Shown: positions 18,198 to 29,053, numbered from the stretch's first letter. The stretch is DNA of 64,000 nt from Geminicoccaceae bacterium (GCA_025062095.1 JANXAZ010000004.1:57231-121230), one strand, 5' to 3'. A program made the numbers and translations. The notes: generated by a model not told the origin, from the sequence alone.

Positions 18198-19139
18198 ATG
18201 CTCGGTCTGATCCTGCGGCGCATCGGGTCGACGGTGATCGTCATGACCGTGGTGGCGCTGTTCGTCTTCGCGATGCTGCATCTCGCACCGGGCGATCCGG
18301 CGGCGGTGATCGCGGGCGACATCGCCACACAAGAAGACATCGCCCGCATCCGCTCCAAGCTCGGGCTCGACCGTCCGCTGTGGGAACAGTTTCTGGTCTG
18401 GCTCGGTCACATCCTGACGGGCGATCTCGGCCGTTCGATCTTCTCCGATCGGCCCGTCGTGGAACTCATCGGCCAACGCATCGAGCCGACTTTGGCCCTT
18501 GCGACCACGACGATGCTGTTCTCGGTGATCGTCGCCGTCCCGCTCGGGATCTTCGCCGCCTGGCGCGCCGGCTCCTGGGTCGATCGCTTGGTCATGAGCT
18601 TCGCCGTGCTCGGCTTTTCGGTTCCGGTTTTCGTCTTCGCCTATGTTCTGATCATCGTGTTTGCGGTCAATCTCAAATGGCTGCCGGTGATGGGTTATGT
18701 GTCGTTTCGTGACGACTTCGGCGGGTTCGTGCGCAGCATCGCTCTTCCCACGCTCGCCCTCGGCGTCACCTACATCGCGCTCATCGCCCGCATCACCCGC
18801 GCTTCGATGCTCGAGGTCATCCACCAGGACTACATCCGCACCGCTCACGCCAAAGGGCTCGCCCTCGGTGCCGTCTTGTTCCGGCATGCGCTCAAGCCGG
18901 CTTCCGTGCCGATCGTGACCACGATCGGTATCGGCGTGGCGCTGTTGATCGGCGGTGTCGTGGTGACCGAAAGCGTCTTCGCGATCCCCGGTGTGGGGCG
19001 TCTCACGGTCGATGCGATCCTGCGTCGCGACTATCCGATCATCCAGGGAGTCATCTTGATCTTCAGCGGGATCTACGTGTTGATCAATCTCGTGATCGAT
19101 ATCGTCTATACGCTCCTCGACCCGCGGATCCGGTACTGA
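18198..19139 (+). CDS. peptide/nickel-type ABC transporter permease (DppB-like)
   Basis: Inner-membrane subunit of an ABC importer of the peptide/opine/nickel group. From the ATG at 18198 it has 313 residues and about six membrane helices. The N-terminal RRIGSTVIVMTVVALFVFAML and HLAPGDPA are typical for DppB/OppB. The EAA loop that docks on the ATPase is around RTAHAKGLALGAVLFRHALKPA. It is followed three bases later by the second permease and then by a fused ATPase. It lies 113 bases after parC. Substrate cannot be named, because no solute-binding protein is adjacent. Confidence 0.92.
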   Translation: MLGLILRRIGSTVIVMTVVALFVFAMLHLAPGDPAAVIAGDIATQEDIARIRSKLGLDRPLWEQFLVWLGHILTGDLGRSIFSDRPVVELIGQRIEPTLALATTTMLFSVIVAVPLGIFAAWRAGSWVDRLVMSFAVLGFSVPVFVFAYVLIIVFAVNLKWLPVMGYVSFRDDFGGFVRSIALPTLALGVTYIALIARITRASMLEVIHQDYIRTAHAKGLALGAVLFRHALKPASVPIVTTIGIGVALLIGGVVVTESVFAIPGVGRLTVDAILRRDYPIIQGVILIFSGIYVLINLVIDIVYTLLDPRIRY

Positions 19140-19142
19140 GCC

Positions 19143-20021
19143 ATGGCTCTGGTCGAGCCGCTGCCGGTCGCCGAACCCGTTCCGCAGCGCGGCATCGCCT
19201 TCTGGCTGCGCCGGTACCCCACGGTCGCAGCCGGGCTCGTGATCTTGACTCTGATGGTCCTGGTGGCGGTCTTCGCTCCGTGGATCGCGAACGCCGATCC
19301 CGGGCAGATCAACCCCAGGAACCGCCTGCGACCACCTTCCGCCACCCATTGGTTCGGCACCGACCATCTCGGTCGCGACGTGTTCGCGCGCGCGATCTAC
19401 GGCACGCGCGTTTCGCTCTTCGTGGGCTTCTCGGTCGCTCTTCTGAGCACCGCCATCGGTCTTTCGGTGGGTCTGGTTTCCGGCTTTTTGCGGCGTCTCG
19501 ATGCCGTGGTCATGCGGGTGATGGACGGGCTCATGGCGATCCCCGCCATTCTCTTGGCGATCGCCATGATCTCCTTGAGCCGGGCTTCGATCCGTACCGT
19601 CATCGTCGCCATCACCATCCCCGAGATCCCGCGGATGGTGCGGCTCGTGCGCAGCGTCGTGCTCACCTTGCGCGAACAACTCTTCATCGACGCCGCCGTT
19701 TCTCTCGGTGCGGGTCTCGGGCGCATCCTGAGCGTTCACATCTTGCCCAACACGCTGGCGCCGGTGGTCGTGCAGGCGACCTACGTATGCGCTTCGGCGA
19801 TCATCATCGAGGCCATTCTCTCGTTTCTCGGAGCCGGTACCCCGCCCGACATACCGTCTTGGGGCAACATGATGGCGGAAGGGCGCACCTACGTGCTCGT
19901 CGGCTGGTGGCTCCTCCTGTTCCCCGGCCTGTTCCTCTCGCTCGTGGTGCTCGCCGTGAACCTGCTCGGCGACGGGCTCCGCGAGACGCTCGATCCGCGT
20001 CTGCGGCGCGCCAATCTCTGA
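19143..20021 (+). CDS. peptide/nickel-type ABC transporter permease (DppC-like)
   Basis: Second membrane subunit of the same importer, 292 residues. An N-terminal OppC-type segment ([16 protein letters not shown], with the first helix) is followed by [22 protein letters not shown], a strong DppC/OppC signature. The EAA loop is near [21 protein letters not shown]. The C-terminal helices end at [13 protein letters not shown]. Spacing to the upstream permease (3 bases) and to the ATPase (16 bases) shows one operon. Confidence 0.93.
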   Translation: MALVEPLPVAEPVPQRGIAFWLRRYPTVAAGLVILTLMVLVAVFAPWIANADPGQINPRNRLRPPSATHWFGTDHLGRDVFARAIYGTRVSLFVGFSVALLSTAIGLSVGLVSGFLRRLDAVVMRVMDGLMAIPAILLAIAMISLSRASIRTVIVAITIPEIPRMVRLVRSVVLTLREQLFIDAAVSLGAGLGRILSVHILPNTLAPVVVQATYVCASAIIIEAILSFLGAGTPPDIPSWGNMMAEGRTYVLVGWWLLLFPGLFLSLVVLAVNLLGDGLRETLDPRLRRANL

Positions 20022-20037
20022 TCGGCTCCTCGCGACC

Positions 20038-21876
<1,839 letters not shown>

Positions 21877-21907
21877 AGCGCCGGCGTTCGGTTCTCGATG
21901 CGACCGA

Positions 21908-22603
21908 TCAATCCGGCACGTGGTCGAGACCGCCGTGCCGAGCGGACCAGCCCACGGGATCGGAAAGGAAGCTCTCGACCTCGCCCAAGACGGCCGGCGA
22001 GAAGCGCTCTTCGGTGCGCGCAACCGCCAGGACTTCGCGCCACGTGCACAGATAGTGCAGCGCGATCCCGAGCTTTTCGATGGTCGCCCGGGCGTGCGGG
22101 AAGACGTCGTAATAGAACACGACGAAGGCGTGCTCGCAGGTCTGTCCCGCATCGCGCAACGCGCCCACGAAGCCCACCTTGCTCCGGCCGTCGGTGGCGA
22201 GATCCTCGACCAGAAGGGTTCGCCAGCCCTCTTTGACCGCGCCCTCGATCCGCGCGTTGCGGCCGAACCCCTTGGGCGCCTTGCGGACGTATTGCATCGG
22301 CAGCATGAGCCGGTCGGCGAGCCACGCGGCGAAGGGGATGCCCGCGGTCTCCCCGCCGGCGACGACGTCGATCTGCTCGTAACCGACCTCGTGCAGGATC
22401 GTCCGCTCCGCGAGCTCGACGAGGGTTCGGCGCAGGCGCGGATAGGAGATCAGCCGGCGACAATCGATGTAAACGGGGCTGGCCCAACCCGAGGTGAACA
22501 CGAAGGGCGGATCGGGACGGAAGGCCACCGCCTCGACCTCCCACAGCATGCGCGCCACGGTCGCGGCCACGAAGTCCCGATCGTACGCCGTCATCGTCGC
22601 CAC
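21908..22603 (-). CDS. pyrE: orotate phosphoribosyltransferase
   Basis: Adds ribose-5-phosphate from PRPP to orotate, the fifth step of pyrimidine synthesis. It has 231 residues; a second ATG three codons in is also possible. The PRPP-binding loop is LLVEDLATDGRSK. The N-terminal FTSGWASPVYIDCRRLISYP matches the FxxGxxSPxYxD orotate-side pattern, and GGETAGIPFAAWLAD is the following conserved stretch. It converges on the ABC ATPase gene (31-base gap) and is divergent from the SbtA-like gene. Confidence 0.95.
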   Translation of the reverse strand: MATMTAYDRDFVAATVARMLWEVEAVAFRPDPPFVFTSGWASPVYIDCRRLISYPRLRRTLVELAERTILHEVGYEQIDVVAGGETAGIPFAAWLADRLMLPMQYVRKAPKGFGRNARIEGAVKEGWRTLLVEDLATDGRSKVGFVGALRDAGQTCEHAFVVFYYDVFPHARATIEKLGIALHYLCTWREVLAVARTEERFSPAVLGEVESFLSDPVGWSARHGGLDHVPD

Positions 22604-22697
22604 CTCGCCGCCGCCTTGCTAACCGTTCGAGCGCCGTCCGCCCAGAGGGTACGAAGTCCCTCGGGCCCCTTCCTTCCCATGTCAGGAGTTCGAACCG

Positions 22698-23699
22698 TTG
22701 GACGTGGCCGCAGCCAATCTCCTGTCCCCGCCCGTGCTCTGTTTCCTTTTGGGTTTGGTCGCGGGAATCGTGCGCTCCGATCTCGAGATCCCGGAGGCCG
22801 TGGCGCGCGCTCTCGCGGTTTATCTGATCTTCTCGATCGGCTTCAAAGGCGGAGTCGAACTCGCCAACAACGGCGATCTCGGCGCGCTCGTGCCGCTTCT
22901 CCTCGTCGCGGCCGCACTCAGCCTGTTGCTGCCCGTTCCGGCCTTCGTTCTCTTGCGGCTGCTCGCGAACGTGAACCGCATCGATGCCGGTGCGATCGCC
23001 GCTCATTACGGTTCGGTGAGCATCGTCACTTATGTCGCCGCGACGAGTTTCCTTCAGAGCCGCGGCATCGCGTACGAAGGCTTCATGACCGCGGTGGTGG
23101 CGGTGATGGAGACACCGGCCATTCTCACCGGGCTCCTGCTCGCCCGCGCGGGGCAACGCGGGGCGCTCGATTCGCGCCGGCGCTGGGAACTCGCGCACGA
23201 GATCTTCGCCAACGGCTCGGTCGTGTTGTTGCTCGGGAGCTTCGCGATCGGCTTCGTCACGGGCGCGGAAGGCATGCGGCGCCTGGCGCCCGTGGTGACG
23301 AACGGTTTCACGGGTCTGTTGTGTTTTTTCCTGCTGGACATGGGCCTCCTCGTCGCCCGCCGGTTCGCCGGCTTCAGGACCATGGGCGCGGGGCTCGTCC
23401 TGTTCGGCGTGCTCATGCCGCTCGTGGGCGCGTCCGCGGGTTTGACCGCCGGCTTGTTCCTGGGTCTTTCGGTAGGCGGGACGGCGCTTCTCGCCACGCT
23501 CGCCGGCAGCGCCTCGTATATCGCCGTACCGGCGGCCATGCGGCTCGCCTTGCCGCGCGCCAACCCCTCCCTCTCGCTTTCGCTCGCCCTCGGCATCACC
23601 TTTCCTTTCAACCTCGTTCTCGGCATCCCGCTCTACGTCGCGGTCGCGGAGCGGTTCTCGGGGTGGTGGGAGGTCTGGCGTGCATACCTACAAACGTAA
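22698..23699 (+). CDS. sbtA: SbtA-family sodium-dependent bicarbonate transporter
   Basis: Polytopic inner-membrane protein of the SbtA family, known in cyanobacteria as a high-affinity Na+/HCO3- symporter. It has 333 residues with about ten membrane helices. IFSIGFKGGVEL and AAHYGSVSIVTYV are the conserved half-helix and bicarbonate/Na+-site motifs of SbtA; a second repeat contains GITFPFNLVLGIPLY. The TTG start is set by AGGAG ten bases upstream. The downstream PII-like gene overlaps by 20 bases, matching the sbtA-sbtB arrangement. Substrate specificity outside cyanobacteria is not settled, so bicarbonate is inferred from family. Confidence 0.9.
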   Translation: MDVAAANLLSPPVLCFLLGLVAGIVRSDLEIPEAVARALAVYLIFSIGFKGGVELANNGDLGALVPLLLVAAALSLLLPVPAFVLLRLLANVNRIDAGAIAAHYGSVSIVTYVAATSFLQSRGIAYEGFMTAVVAVMETPAILTGLLLARAGQRGALDSRRRWELAHEIFANGSVVLLLGSFAIGFVTGAEGMRRLAPVVTNGFTGLLCFFLLDMGLLVARRFAGFRTMGAGLVLFGVLMPLVGASAGLTAGLFLGLSVGGTALLATLAGSASYIAVPAAMRLALPRANPSLSLSLALGITFPFNLVLGIPLYVAVAERFSGWWEVWRAYLQT

Positions 23700-23991
23700 G
23701 CGGCTCGAGATCGTGGTCGAAAAGCGGCGGGCTCCGGCGATCCTCGAATATCTCGATGGGGAACCGGCGATCACGGGCTGGACCATGCTGCCTTGCATCG
23801 GGGGGCGCGGGCATACGGGGACGCGCTTGCCGGAAGGCGCCACCGATGCCCTCGACACGGTGCTCATCCTCGTGGTCACCACCGAAGAGGTCGCCCACCG
23901 GACGATGGCCGCGGTTTTGGACCTTCTCGAGGAATTCGTGGGCGTCGTGCTGATGAGCGACGTCGAAGTCGCGCGCCCGGCTCACTTCTGA
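23680..23991 (+). CDS. sbtB: SbtB-like PII-family regulator of SbtA
   Basis: Small trimeric PII-like protein expected to bind adenine nucleotides and gate the SbtA transporter. It has 103 residues from a GTG that overlaps the end of sbtA by 20 bases. The ferredoxin-like fold is suggested by KRLEIVVEKRRAPAILEYLD at the start and DTVLILVVTTEEVAHRTMAAVLDLLEEF in the second half. A loop with GGRGHTGTRLPEG sits where PII proteins have the T-loop. The protein ends at VARPAHF and lacks the CGPxGC redox loop found at the C-terminus of many cyanobacterial SbtB proteins. Identity is inferred strongly from pairing. Confidence 0.82.
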   Translation: MHTYKRKRLEIVVEKRRAPAILEYLDGEPAITGWTMLPCIGGRGHTGTRLPEGATDALDTVLILVVTTEEVAHRTMAAVLDLLEEFVGVVLMSDVEVARPAHF

Positions 23992-24833
23992 TCGGCCGGA
24001 AGTTCCGCCGAACTCGCGGCGTCTTCGCGCGCGAGCCGCTCGAAGGCGCGCACGAGTTCCCAGCAGATCACGATTCGTCGCTCGGCCGGTAGCCATCGGG
24101 CGTTCTCTTCGCCGCAGCTCTGCAAGCGCACGACGAGCGTGCGCGGCAGGACCAGGCTCGACACGATCTCCGCCGCTAGAGCCTCGAGTACGCCCGCCTT
24201 CTGGACGAGCTCGCGAAGGTCCCGGAACGCCTGCGCGTCGTCGTATTCGATGCGGATCGTGCCGCCGCGCGAGCGTTTGCGCTTGGTTCGGCCGTGCGGT
24301 TCGAGGAGGGCGGTCCAGGTGGCGAGCGTACGCTCGTACTCATCGCTGCAGCGCGCCACCTCCTCGCCTTCGATGCCGAGCTCGCGCGCGAGGTCGGCGA
24401 AGGTCTCGGGGTCGCTGCCCACGAGCAGACAGACGAGCCGAGCGAACCTCTGCTCGTCCACTCCTTGGCTCACCCAATACACGGGCTCCTCGGGTTCGCC
24501 GCGTCGATCGGCGGCCATCGCCCATCCCTCCACCGCGGCTTGGACGAGCTCGTCGCGCAGAGGGTCGGGCTCGGAGGGCAGGAGCAAGAGCAGAGCGAGC
24601 TCGTCCACCGCCTCGAACATGAGATGCGGTGGTTCGAGCTTGAGTTCCCCGATCAGGGCACGAGCGAGTTCGGTCGAGAAGGTGGCGAGCGTATTGGCGA
24701 GGACGAACTCGGCGACGTCCGCGTCTTCCGCGTCTTCGGTCTCGGTGGGCGGATCGCCGGCGGCGAGATCGGCGAAGAAAAGCGCGAAGGCGACCAGGAC
24801 GAGCCGTGTCAGGTTAACGATGCGACCCCTCAT
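23982..24833 (-). CDS. exported DUF4344-like protein with degenerate metallopeptidase motif
   Basis: Secreted or periplasmic protein, 283 residues from the ATG at 24833, with a signal peptide (RGRIVNLTRLVLVAFALFF, cleavage near Ala25). The body matches DUF4344, a group of putative zinc peptidases. Where members have HELGHALI followed by GREED, this protein has TELARALI (residues 54-61), and the later acidic ligand region reads HLMFEAVD. Both histidines are therefore gone. DEQRF, GSDP and CxDEY segments and the C-terminal CGEENARW and CWEL pairs are kept, so the fold is probably preserved without peptidase activity. The start overlaps the flippase gene by 20 bases, making it the last gene of the polysaccharide operon. 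Function unknown. Confidence 0.78.
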   Translation of the reverse strand: MRGRIVNLTRLVLVAFALFFADLAAGDPPTETEDAEDADVAEFVLANTLATFSTELARALIGELKLEPPHLMFEAVDELALLLLLPSEPDPLRDELVQAAVEGWAMAADRRGEPEEPVYWVSQGVDEQRFARLVCLLVGSDPETFADLARELGIEGEEVARCSDEYERTLATWTALLEPHGRTKRKRSRGGTIRIEYDDAQAFRDLRELVQKAGVLEALAAEIVSSLVLPRTLVVRLQSCGEENARWLPAERRIVICWELVRAFERLAREDAASSAELPADQK

Positions 24834-26145
24834 GCCCTCTCGTCCGGCGGTCTCCCCGCAGCGCGCGAGGATCACCCGAGGGCAATGTGGGCATCCGGTC
24901 GAACTCGGCAATCGTCGCTGGTCGCGTCGCGAACGAGCGTCCCCGCAGACGGCTCGAAAGCAGGGCGAGACGGGCGAGCTCGCCGAGCGAGCGGGCGAGC
25001 GCGCAGGCGACGGGAGAACTCCAAACGAGCGCGAGAGGGAGGGTGAACGCGAACGTCGCACAGAGCGCGAGATCGGCGAGCACGAGAAGCGCGCCGTCGC
25101 GATCGGCCGCGGCGAAGGCGCGCAGGACCGCGCTCGGATGTTGCAGGAAAACCCAGGGGGCGAGCGCGATGGCGATCGCGCGGGCCTCGTCGAAGGCCGA
25201 ACCGAAAAGGCTCGGAAGCAGCGGGACCGCGAGCGCGAGCGCGAGCGCCGAGCAAAGCGCCAGAGCGGTCGCGATCCGCAGCTGTCGAGAGCGTTCCGCC
25301 GCGAGGGCGAGGGGATCCTCGCTCAGCGCGCCCGCGCGAGCGAGGGCGAGCTGGTTCGTCGCGTTGGCCACCACGAGCGCCGCGGTCGCGAGCGCGGAAG
25401 CAAGATAATACGCCCCCGCGCGCTCGGGCCCCAGGACCGCGCCGACGAGAAAGGTATCGGCGCTGAAGATCGCCTGGTTGGCGAGGGTGACGAGCATGAG
25501 CGGGAAACCGCGGCGCAAGAGCCGCCGCGGCGAGGCGGGCGGGATCGTCCCCCGCGCCGCTTTGGGCGAAAGTCCCAGCACGAGCCAGGAGGCGACAGCA
25601 GCGAGGGCCCAGCTCGCGGCGAAAAGCGCAGCGAGACGCTCGAGGGTGAGAGGCGGCTCGAGCGGCACGAGGAGCATCCACCATCCGATCGGTCGCACGA
25701 GCAGCAAGAAGCTCGCGAGGATCGGGCGGTCTTCGACCAGAGCGAGCCAGTCGAGCTGCAAGGCGATGGCGATCAGGCTCGAGAGGACGAGTGCTGTGGT
25801 CGCGAGCCGATCCGGGGCGAGCACGGCGGTGACCCCGAGGGCACCGACGACGAGCAGACCCGCGAGCGCGAGGCGCACACCGAGATAATTGGGCAGCAGC
25901 GCGCGTCCACCGCCTGCGGTACGGCCGGCCTCGGCGGTCACCACCGAGCGCAGGCCCCATTCCGCGAGGTGAAGAAGCCAACCCTGCACGGCGAGGACCA
26001 TCGACCAGCGCCCGAGCGTCTCGGGTCCGGCCGCGGGCGCGAGCTCGAGCATGGCGAGAAAGCCGAAGAAGGCCGCCAGCGCGCGCGCTCCGCCGAGGAC
26101 CCCGAGGCGCGCGAGCAGCGGTGCCACGGGCAGTGCCGCGGTCAT
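24814..26145 (-). CDS. polysaccharide flippase (Wzx/MATE-like)
   Basis: Integral membrane protein, 443 residues, with about twelve to fourteen predicted helices, of the polysaccharide-transporter/Wzx superfamily that flips undecaprenyl-linked oligosaccharides. Helices are rich in Ala and Leu. Family-like stretches include NQAIFSADTFLVGAVLGPERAGAYYLASALA and FGSAFDEARAIAIALAPWVFLQHP. The ATG overlaps the upstream glycosyltransferase stop (ATGA), and the gene overlaps the DUF4344-like gene at its 3' end. No polymerase (wzy) or chain-length regulator is visible in the cluster. Superfamily assignment is solid; the exact glycan is unknown. Confidence 0.85.
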   Translation of the reverse strand: MTAALPVAPLLARLGVLGGARALAAFFGFLAMLELAPAAGPETLGRWSMVLAVQGWLLHLAEWGLRSVVTAEAGRTAGGGRALLPNYLGVRLALAGLLVVGALGVTAVLAPDRLATTALVLSSLIAIALQLDWLALVEDRPILASFLLLVRPIGWWMLLVPLEPPLTLERLAALFAASWALAAVASWLVLGLSPKAARGTIPPASPRRLLRRGFPLMLVTLANQAIFSADTFLVGAVLGPERAGAYYLASALATAALVVANATNQLALARAGALSEDPLALAAERSRQLRIATALALCSALALALAVPLLPSLFGSAFDEARAIAIALAPWVFLQHPSAVLRAFAAADRDGALLVLADLALCATFAFTLPLALVWSSPVACALARSLGELARLALLSSRLRGRSFATRPATIAEFDRMPTLPSGDPRALRGDRRTRGHEGSHR

Positions 26146-27257
26146 CCGGTCGACAGACGCCGATAAAGGGCGATCAGGCGGTCCATGATCGCGCCTTCCG
26201 CGAAGGCCGCGCAGGAGGGGCAGCGGTACGCGCCGCTCTCGACGAGGGCGCTCGCGGCGCGGACCGCTCGCGCCAGACGCTCGACGTCGGGCGGACAGAT
26301 GAAACCCGTACGCCCGTGTTCGAGCCAGAGACCGACGTCGCCGACATCGGTGGTCACCACCGGCCGGCAGGACGCGAGAGCTTCCTTGACGACCGTGGGC
26401 GAGGCTTCGAAGCGGCTGGTGAGCAAGAGGATCCCGTGCGTCGCGAACAGATCGGGCACGCGATCGTGCGGCTGACGGCCGATCCAACGGATCCGATCGC
26501 GGGCCGGGCTCGCGGCGATGCGCCGGAGCAGGGCGCGCGCCTCTTCACCGTCGCCGGCGATCGTGAGGGTGTAGTCTTCGCCTTCTTCGATCAGGCGTTC
26601 GAGCACCGCGACGGCGAGGGGCAGGTTCTTTTGCGGGCTGATGCGGCCGAGAACGAGCAACTTCCGTGCGAGGTCGGGTGGCGGAGGACGGCGCGGCCGC
26701 CGTTCGAACAGCCGTGCATCGAACGCCGCCGGAACCACCTCGGCTCGGGCGAAAGGCTTTTCGGCCACCTCGCGAGCCAGGGTGCGGCGGTCGCGCTCGC
26801 TCACGCAGACGATGGCGTCGGCGGCACCGACCACGCGCCGCTCGAAAAGGAGCATGAGCGCGCGGATCGGTCGCGCGACACGGCCCAAGCGGCCCTCGAG
26901 AACGCGACCGGTGACGTTGTGGTAGCTCACCAGGATCCGGCCTCGCTCCGGGCCCGGCGCCAGCACGAGTTTCGGCCAGGCGGCGTAGTTGCGGTGAAAA
27001 TGCAGGACGTCACACGGGCCCAGCTTCTTGCGATTGGACCAGAACCAACGCCACAGGGCCAGCCAGAACCGAAAGAAGTTGGAACTACACGAGATGTATT
27101 CGATGCGGGGGTCGTCGATCTCGTGTTGAAGCCGCGCGCCGACCAGGCGAAAAGGTAGTCCCGAGCGTGCGAGAGCGCGAAAAATCCCTCGAAAATGTTC
27201 GGCGCCGCCGCCGAGGTCGTTCGCCAGGGGATCGTTGTTGTAGAAAACGTAGATCAT
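26142..27257 (-). CDS. GT4-family glycosyltransferase
   Basis: Nucleotide-sugar-dependent glycosyltransferase with the GT-B fold, 371 residues. N-terminal domain: NNDPLANDLGGGAEHFRGI and HFHRNYAAWPK. C-terminal donor domain: LVLGRISPQKNLPLAVAVLERL, the glycine-rich loop AGDGEEARALL, and the EX7E-type motif RFEASPTVVKEALASCRPVVTTDVGD. No signal peptide is seen, so it acts on the cytoplasmic face of the membrane. Its stop overlaps the flippase start and its start sits 4 bases over the end of the transferase-kinase gene. Donor and acceptor cannot be told from sequence. Confidence 0.9.
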   Translation of the reverse strand: MIYVFYNNDPLANDLGGGAEHFRGIFRALARSGLPFRLVGARLQHEIDDPRIEYISCSSNFFRFWLALWRWFWSNRKKLGPCDVLHFHRNYAAWPKLVLAPGPERGRILVSYHNVTGRVLEGRLGRVARPIRALMLLFERRVVGAADAIVCVSERDRRTLAREVAEKPFARAEVVPAAFDARLFERRPRRPPPPDLARKLLVLGRISPQKNLPLAVAVLERLIEEGEDYTLTIAGDGEEARALLRRIAASPARDRIRWIGRQPHDRVPDLFATHGILLLTSRFEASPTVVKEALASCRPVVTTDVGDVGLWLEHGRTGFICPPDVERLARAVRAASALVESGAYRCPSCAAFAEGAIMDRLIALYRRLSTG

Positions 27258-29053
27258 CTTCTTGCGAAGAGTTCACCACGACCCTGAGCGAGTAGCGCAA
27301 GGATCGTCTCGATCGTGTGCTCGATGGGGCCGTCGTTGGAGACGACGGGGATGCCCAGCGTCTCGGCCAAGCGTCGATAGAGCGCGCGGCGCCGCGCGAA
27401 ATGCCGATCGGCGAGCGCATCCGGCCGGCTCTCGGCGATCAGCGCCGGGTCGCGTTCGATCACGACGGCCGCCGCCGGCCGCGGCAAAAGGCGCAAGATC
27501 CTCGGACCCAGCCGGCCGAACACGAGATCCTCGAGGCCCGTGTCCACGCACAGATCGACGAGGGTATCGAGACAGCACCGATCGGCGAGGAGGAGCGTGC
27601 GACCGCGGAACCGAAGACGGACATCGAGCGCGAGATCGACGGCCTGGAGCGCGAGGAACGGACGCGCGTACCAGCTGTTCTCGAAGTCGTGGTAGCCGAC
27701 CGCGAAGCCGGGATATCGCTCTTTGCGATTGTGGCCGGTGAGGCGAGCCAGAGCCAGAAGCGGCTTCGAGAGATAGTTGCGGAAGCGGCTCCAGACGCGC
27801 CGAGAAGCGATCCTTTCCCGCGCGAGACGGTCGCGCAGCCGCTGAACGAGGACCGTCTTCCCGCTCCCGTCGGGGCCGCACAGGGCGATCAGCCGGTAGC
27901 GCGCGAGCGCGCCGAGCGAGGGACCGACGAGCGGCTCCACGGTCCGTTTCCAAGAAGTCCAAGGTGCGGGGTCGGGAGGCGGCGGTGGCGGACGACGGCA
28001 GGCTTCGAGGAGCGCGGCGGGCAGATCGGCCGGCGATCGGGCGACGATGCCGCCGAGCGCGCGCGCGTATTCGCCGACCCCCGGCGCATCGAGCACGACG
28101 GGCGTCGCGCCGGATAGCGCCGCCTCGATCACGACGAGCGGGACTTCCGAGACGGGAGCGCGAAACGGCAAGAGCGCCGCGCGGGCGATAGCGAGGTGCT
28201 CGGCGACCTCTTCGGGGGCGAGCATGCGCGTCTCGAGCCGGATGGCCGATGCGGCGGAGCTGCGAGCGAGGCGTCTCGTCAGCCAGGCGAGTGCCGCGGG
28301 CCCGCTGTCGGGACGGATCAAGAGCCACAGCTCGGCATCCAAGCCGAGCGCTCGGGCCCGTTCGAAAGCCGCGATGGCGAGATCGACGCCGCGCGCCGCG
28401 AGCGCGGGTCCCAAATAGACCACCCGCGCGGGCTCCCGGCGCGCACTGCGCGGGCGCAGCGGGACCGTCACCTGCGGGCGGAGCACCCGACCGGTGGGCA
28501 ATCCGAGGGCCGCGTAGCGCCGGCGGGCCGTTTCGCTGAGGTAGAGGACGTCGCCGGCTCCGGCGCGTCGGAAGCCGCGGCGCAGCGCGAAGCCCGGAAG
28601 GAGCGCGTTCGCGAGCGGCAGAGCGAGGACCCGGCGCTCCCGCCAAAGCGCGCGCGGCCCCGGGGCGAAGAGCTCGCGGAGCCGCAAGCGCGGGCTCGCG
28701 AGCACGAGCGTCACGGGGCAGGCGAGTGCGAGCGGTCGCATGCGCGCGAGCGCGCATGCACCGGTGAACAGGAAGAGCCGTTCGACGCGCCGCGCGAGCA
28801 AGAGTTCCCGCAGCTCGCGGCTCGGGCCGTGCCCGTCGAACAGTTGTGACAGCCGTAGGACTTCGAACGCTTCTCCCGCCGGTGGCTCGCGCGCGTCCGT
28901 GACGAGGACGACGATGCAGCCGTGGGCCGCCAGACCGCGAGCGAGACCGAGAGCGACATGCCAGGGCTGTCGGCGCGCGCGATCGCGCTCGAGGCCGAAG
29001 CAAGCCACGGCGTAGCGGGGGGCGGAAAGGGCGAGCGGGCAGGCCGCGGTCAT
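27254..29053 (-). CDS. glycosyltransferase fused to a thymidylate-kinase-like P-loop domain
   Basis: Two-domain protein, 599 residues from the ATG at 29053. Residues 1 to ~370 resemble a GT4-type GT-B glycosyltransferase, with RVVYLGPALAARGVDLAIAAFE and an EX7E-like region PVSEVPLVVIEAALSGATPVVLDAPGVGEYA. After a proline-rich linker (RPPPPPPDPAPW), residues ~388-599 form a P-loop kinase-like domain: LIALCGPDGSGKTVL (Walker A), a substrate region around GHNRKERYPGF, LLLADRCCLDTLVDL in the place of the DRY/S motif of thymidylate kinases, and a lid-like DRHFARRRALYRRL. It lies mid-operon with four-base overlaps on both sides. The kinase substrate is unknown. Confidence 0.8.
   Translation of the reverse strand: MTAACPLALSAPRYAVACFGLERDRARRQPWHVALGLARGLAAHGCIVVLVTDAREPPAGEAFEVLRLSQLFDGHGPSRELRELLLARRVERLFLFTGACALARMRPLALACPVTLVLASPRLRLRELFAPGPRALWRERRVLALPLANALLPGFALRRGFRRAGAGDVLYLSETARRRYAALGLPTGRVLRPQVTVPLRPRSARREPARVVYLGPALAARGVDLAIAAFERARALGLDAELWLLIRPDSGPAALAWLTRRLARSSAASAIRLETRMLAPEEVAEHLAIARAALLPFRAPVSEVPLVVIEAALSGATPVVLDAPGVGEYARALGGIVARSPADLPAALLEACRRPPPPPPDPAPWTSWKRTVEPLVGPSLGALARYRLIALCGPDGSGKTVLVQRLRDRLARERIASRRVWSRFRNYLSKPLLALARLTGHNRKERYPGFAVGYHDFENSWYARPFLALQAVDLALDVRLRFRGRTLLLADRCCLDTLVDLCVDTGLEDLVFGRLGPRILRLLPRPAAAVVIERDPALIAESRPDALADRHFARRRALYRRLAETLGIPVVSNDGPIEHTIETILALLAQGRGELFARR

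Noticed and set aside
23982..24833. Circular permutation of the DUF4344 domain
   Set aside because: The CGxxNA block follows the motif block here, but I recall both orders in the family, so this is not clearly unusual.
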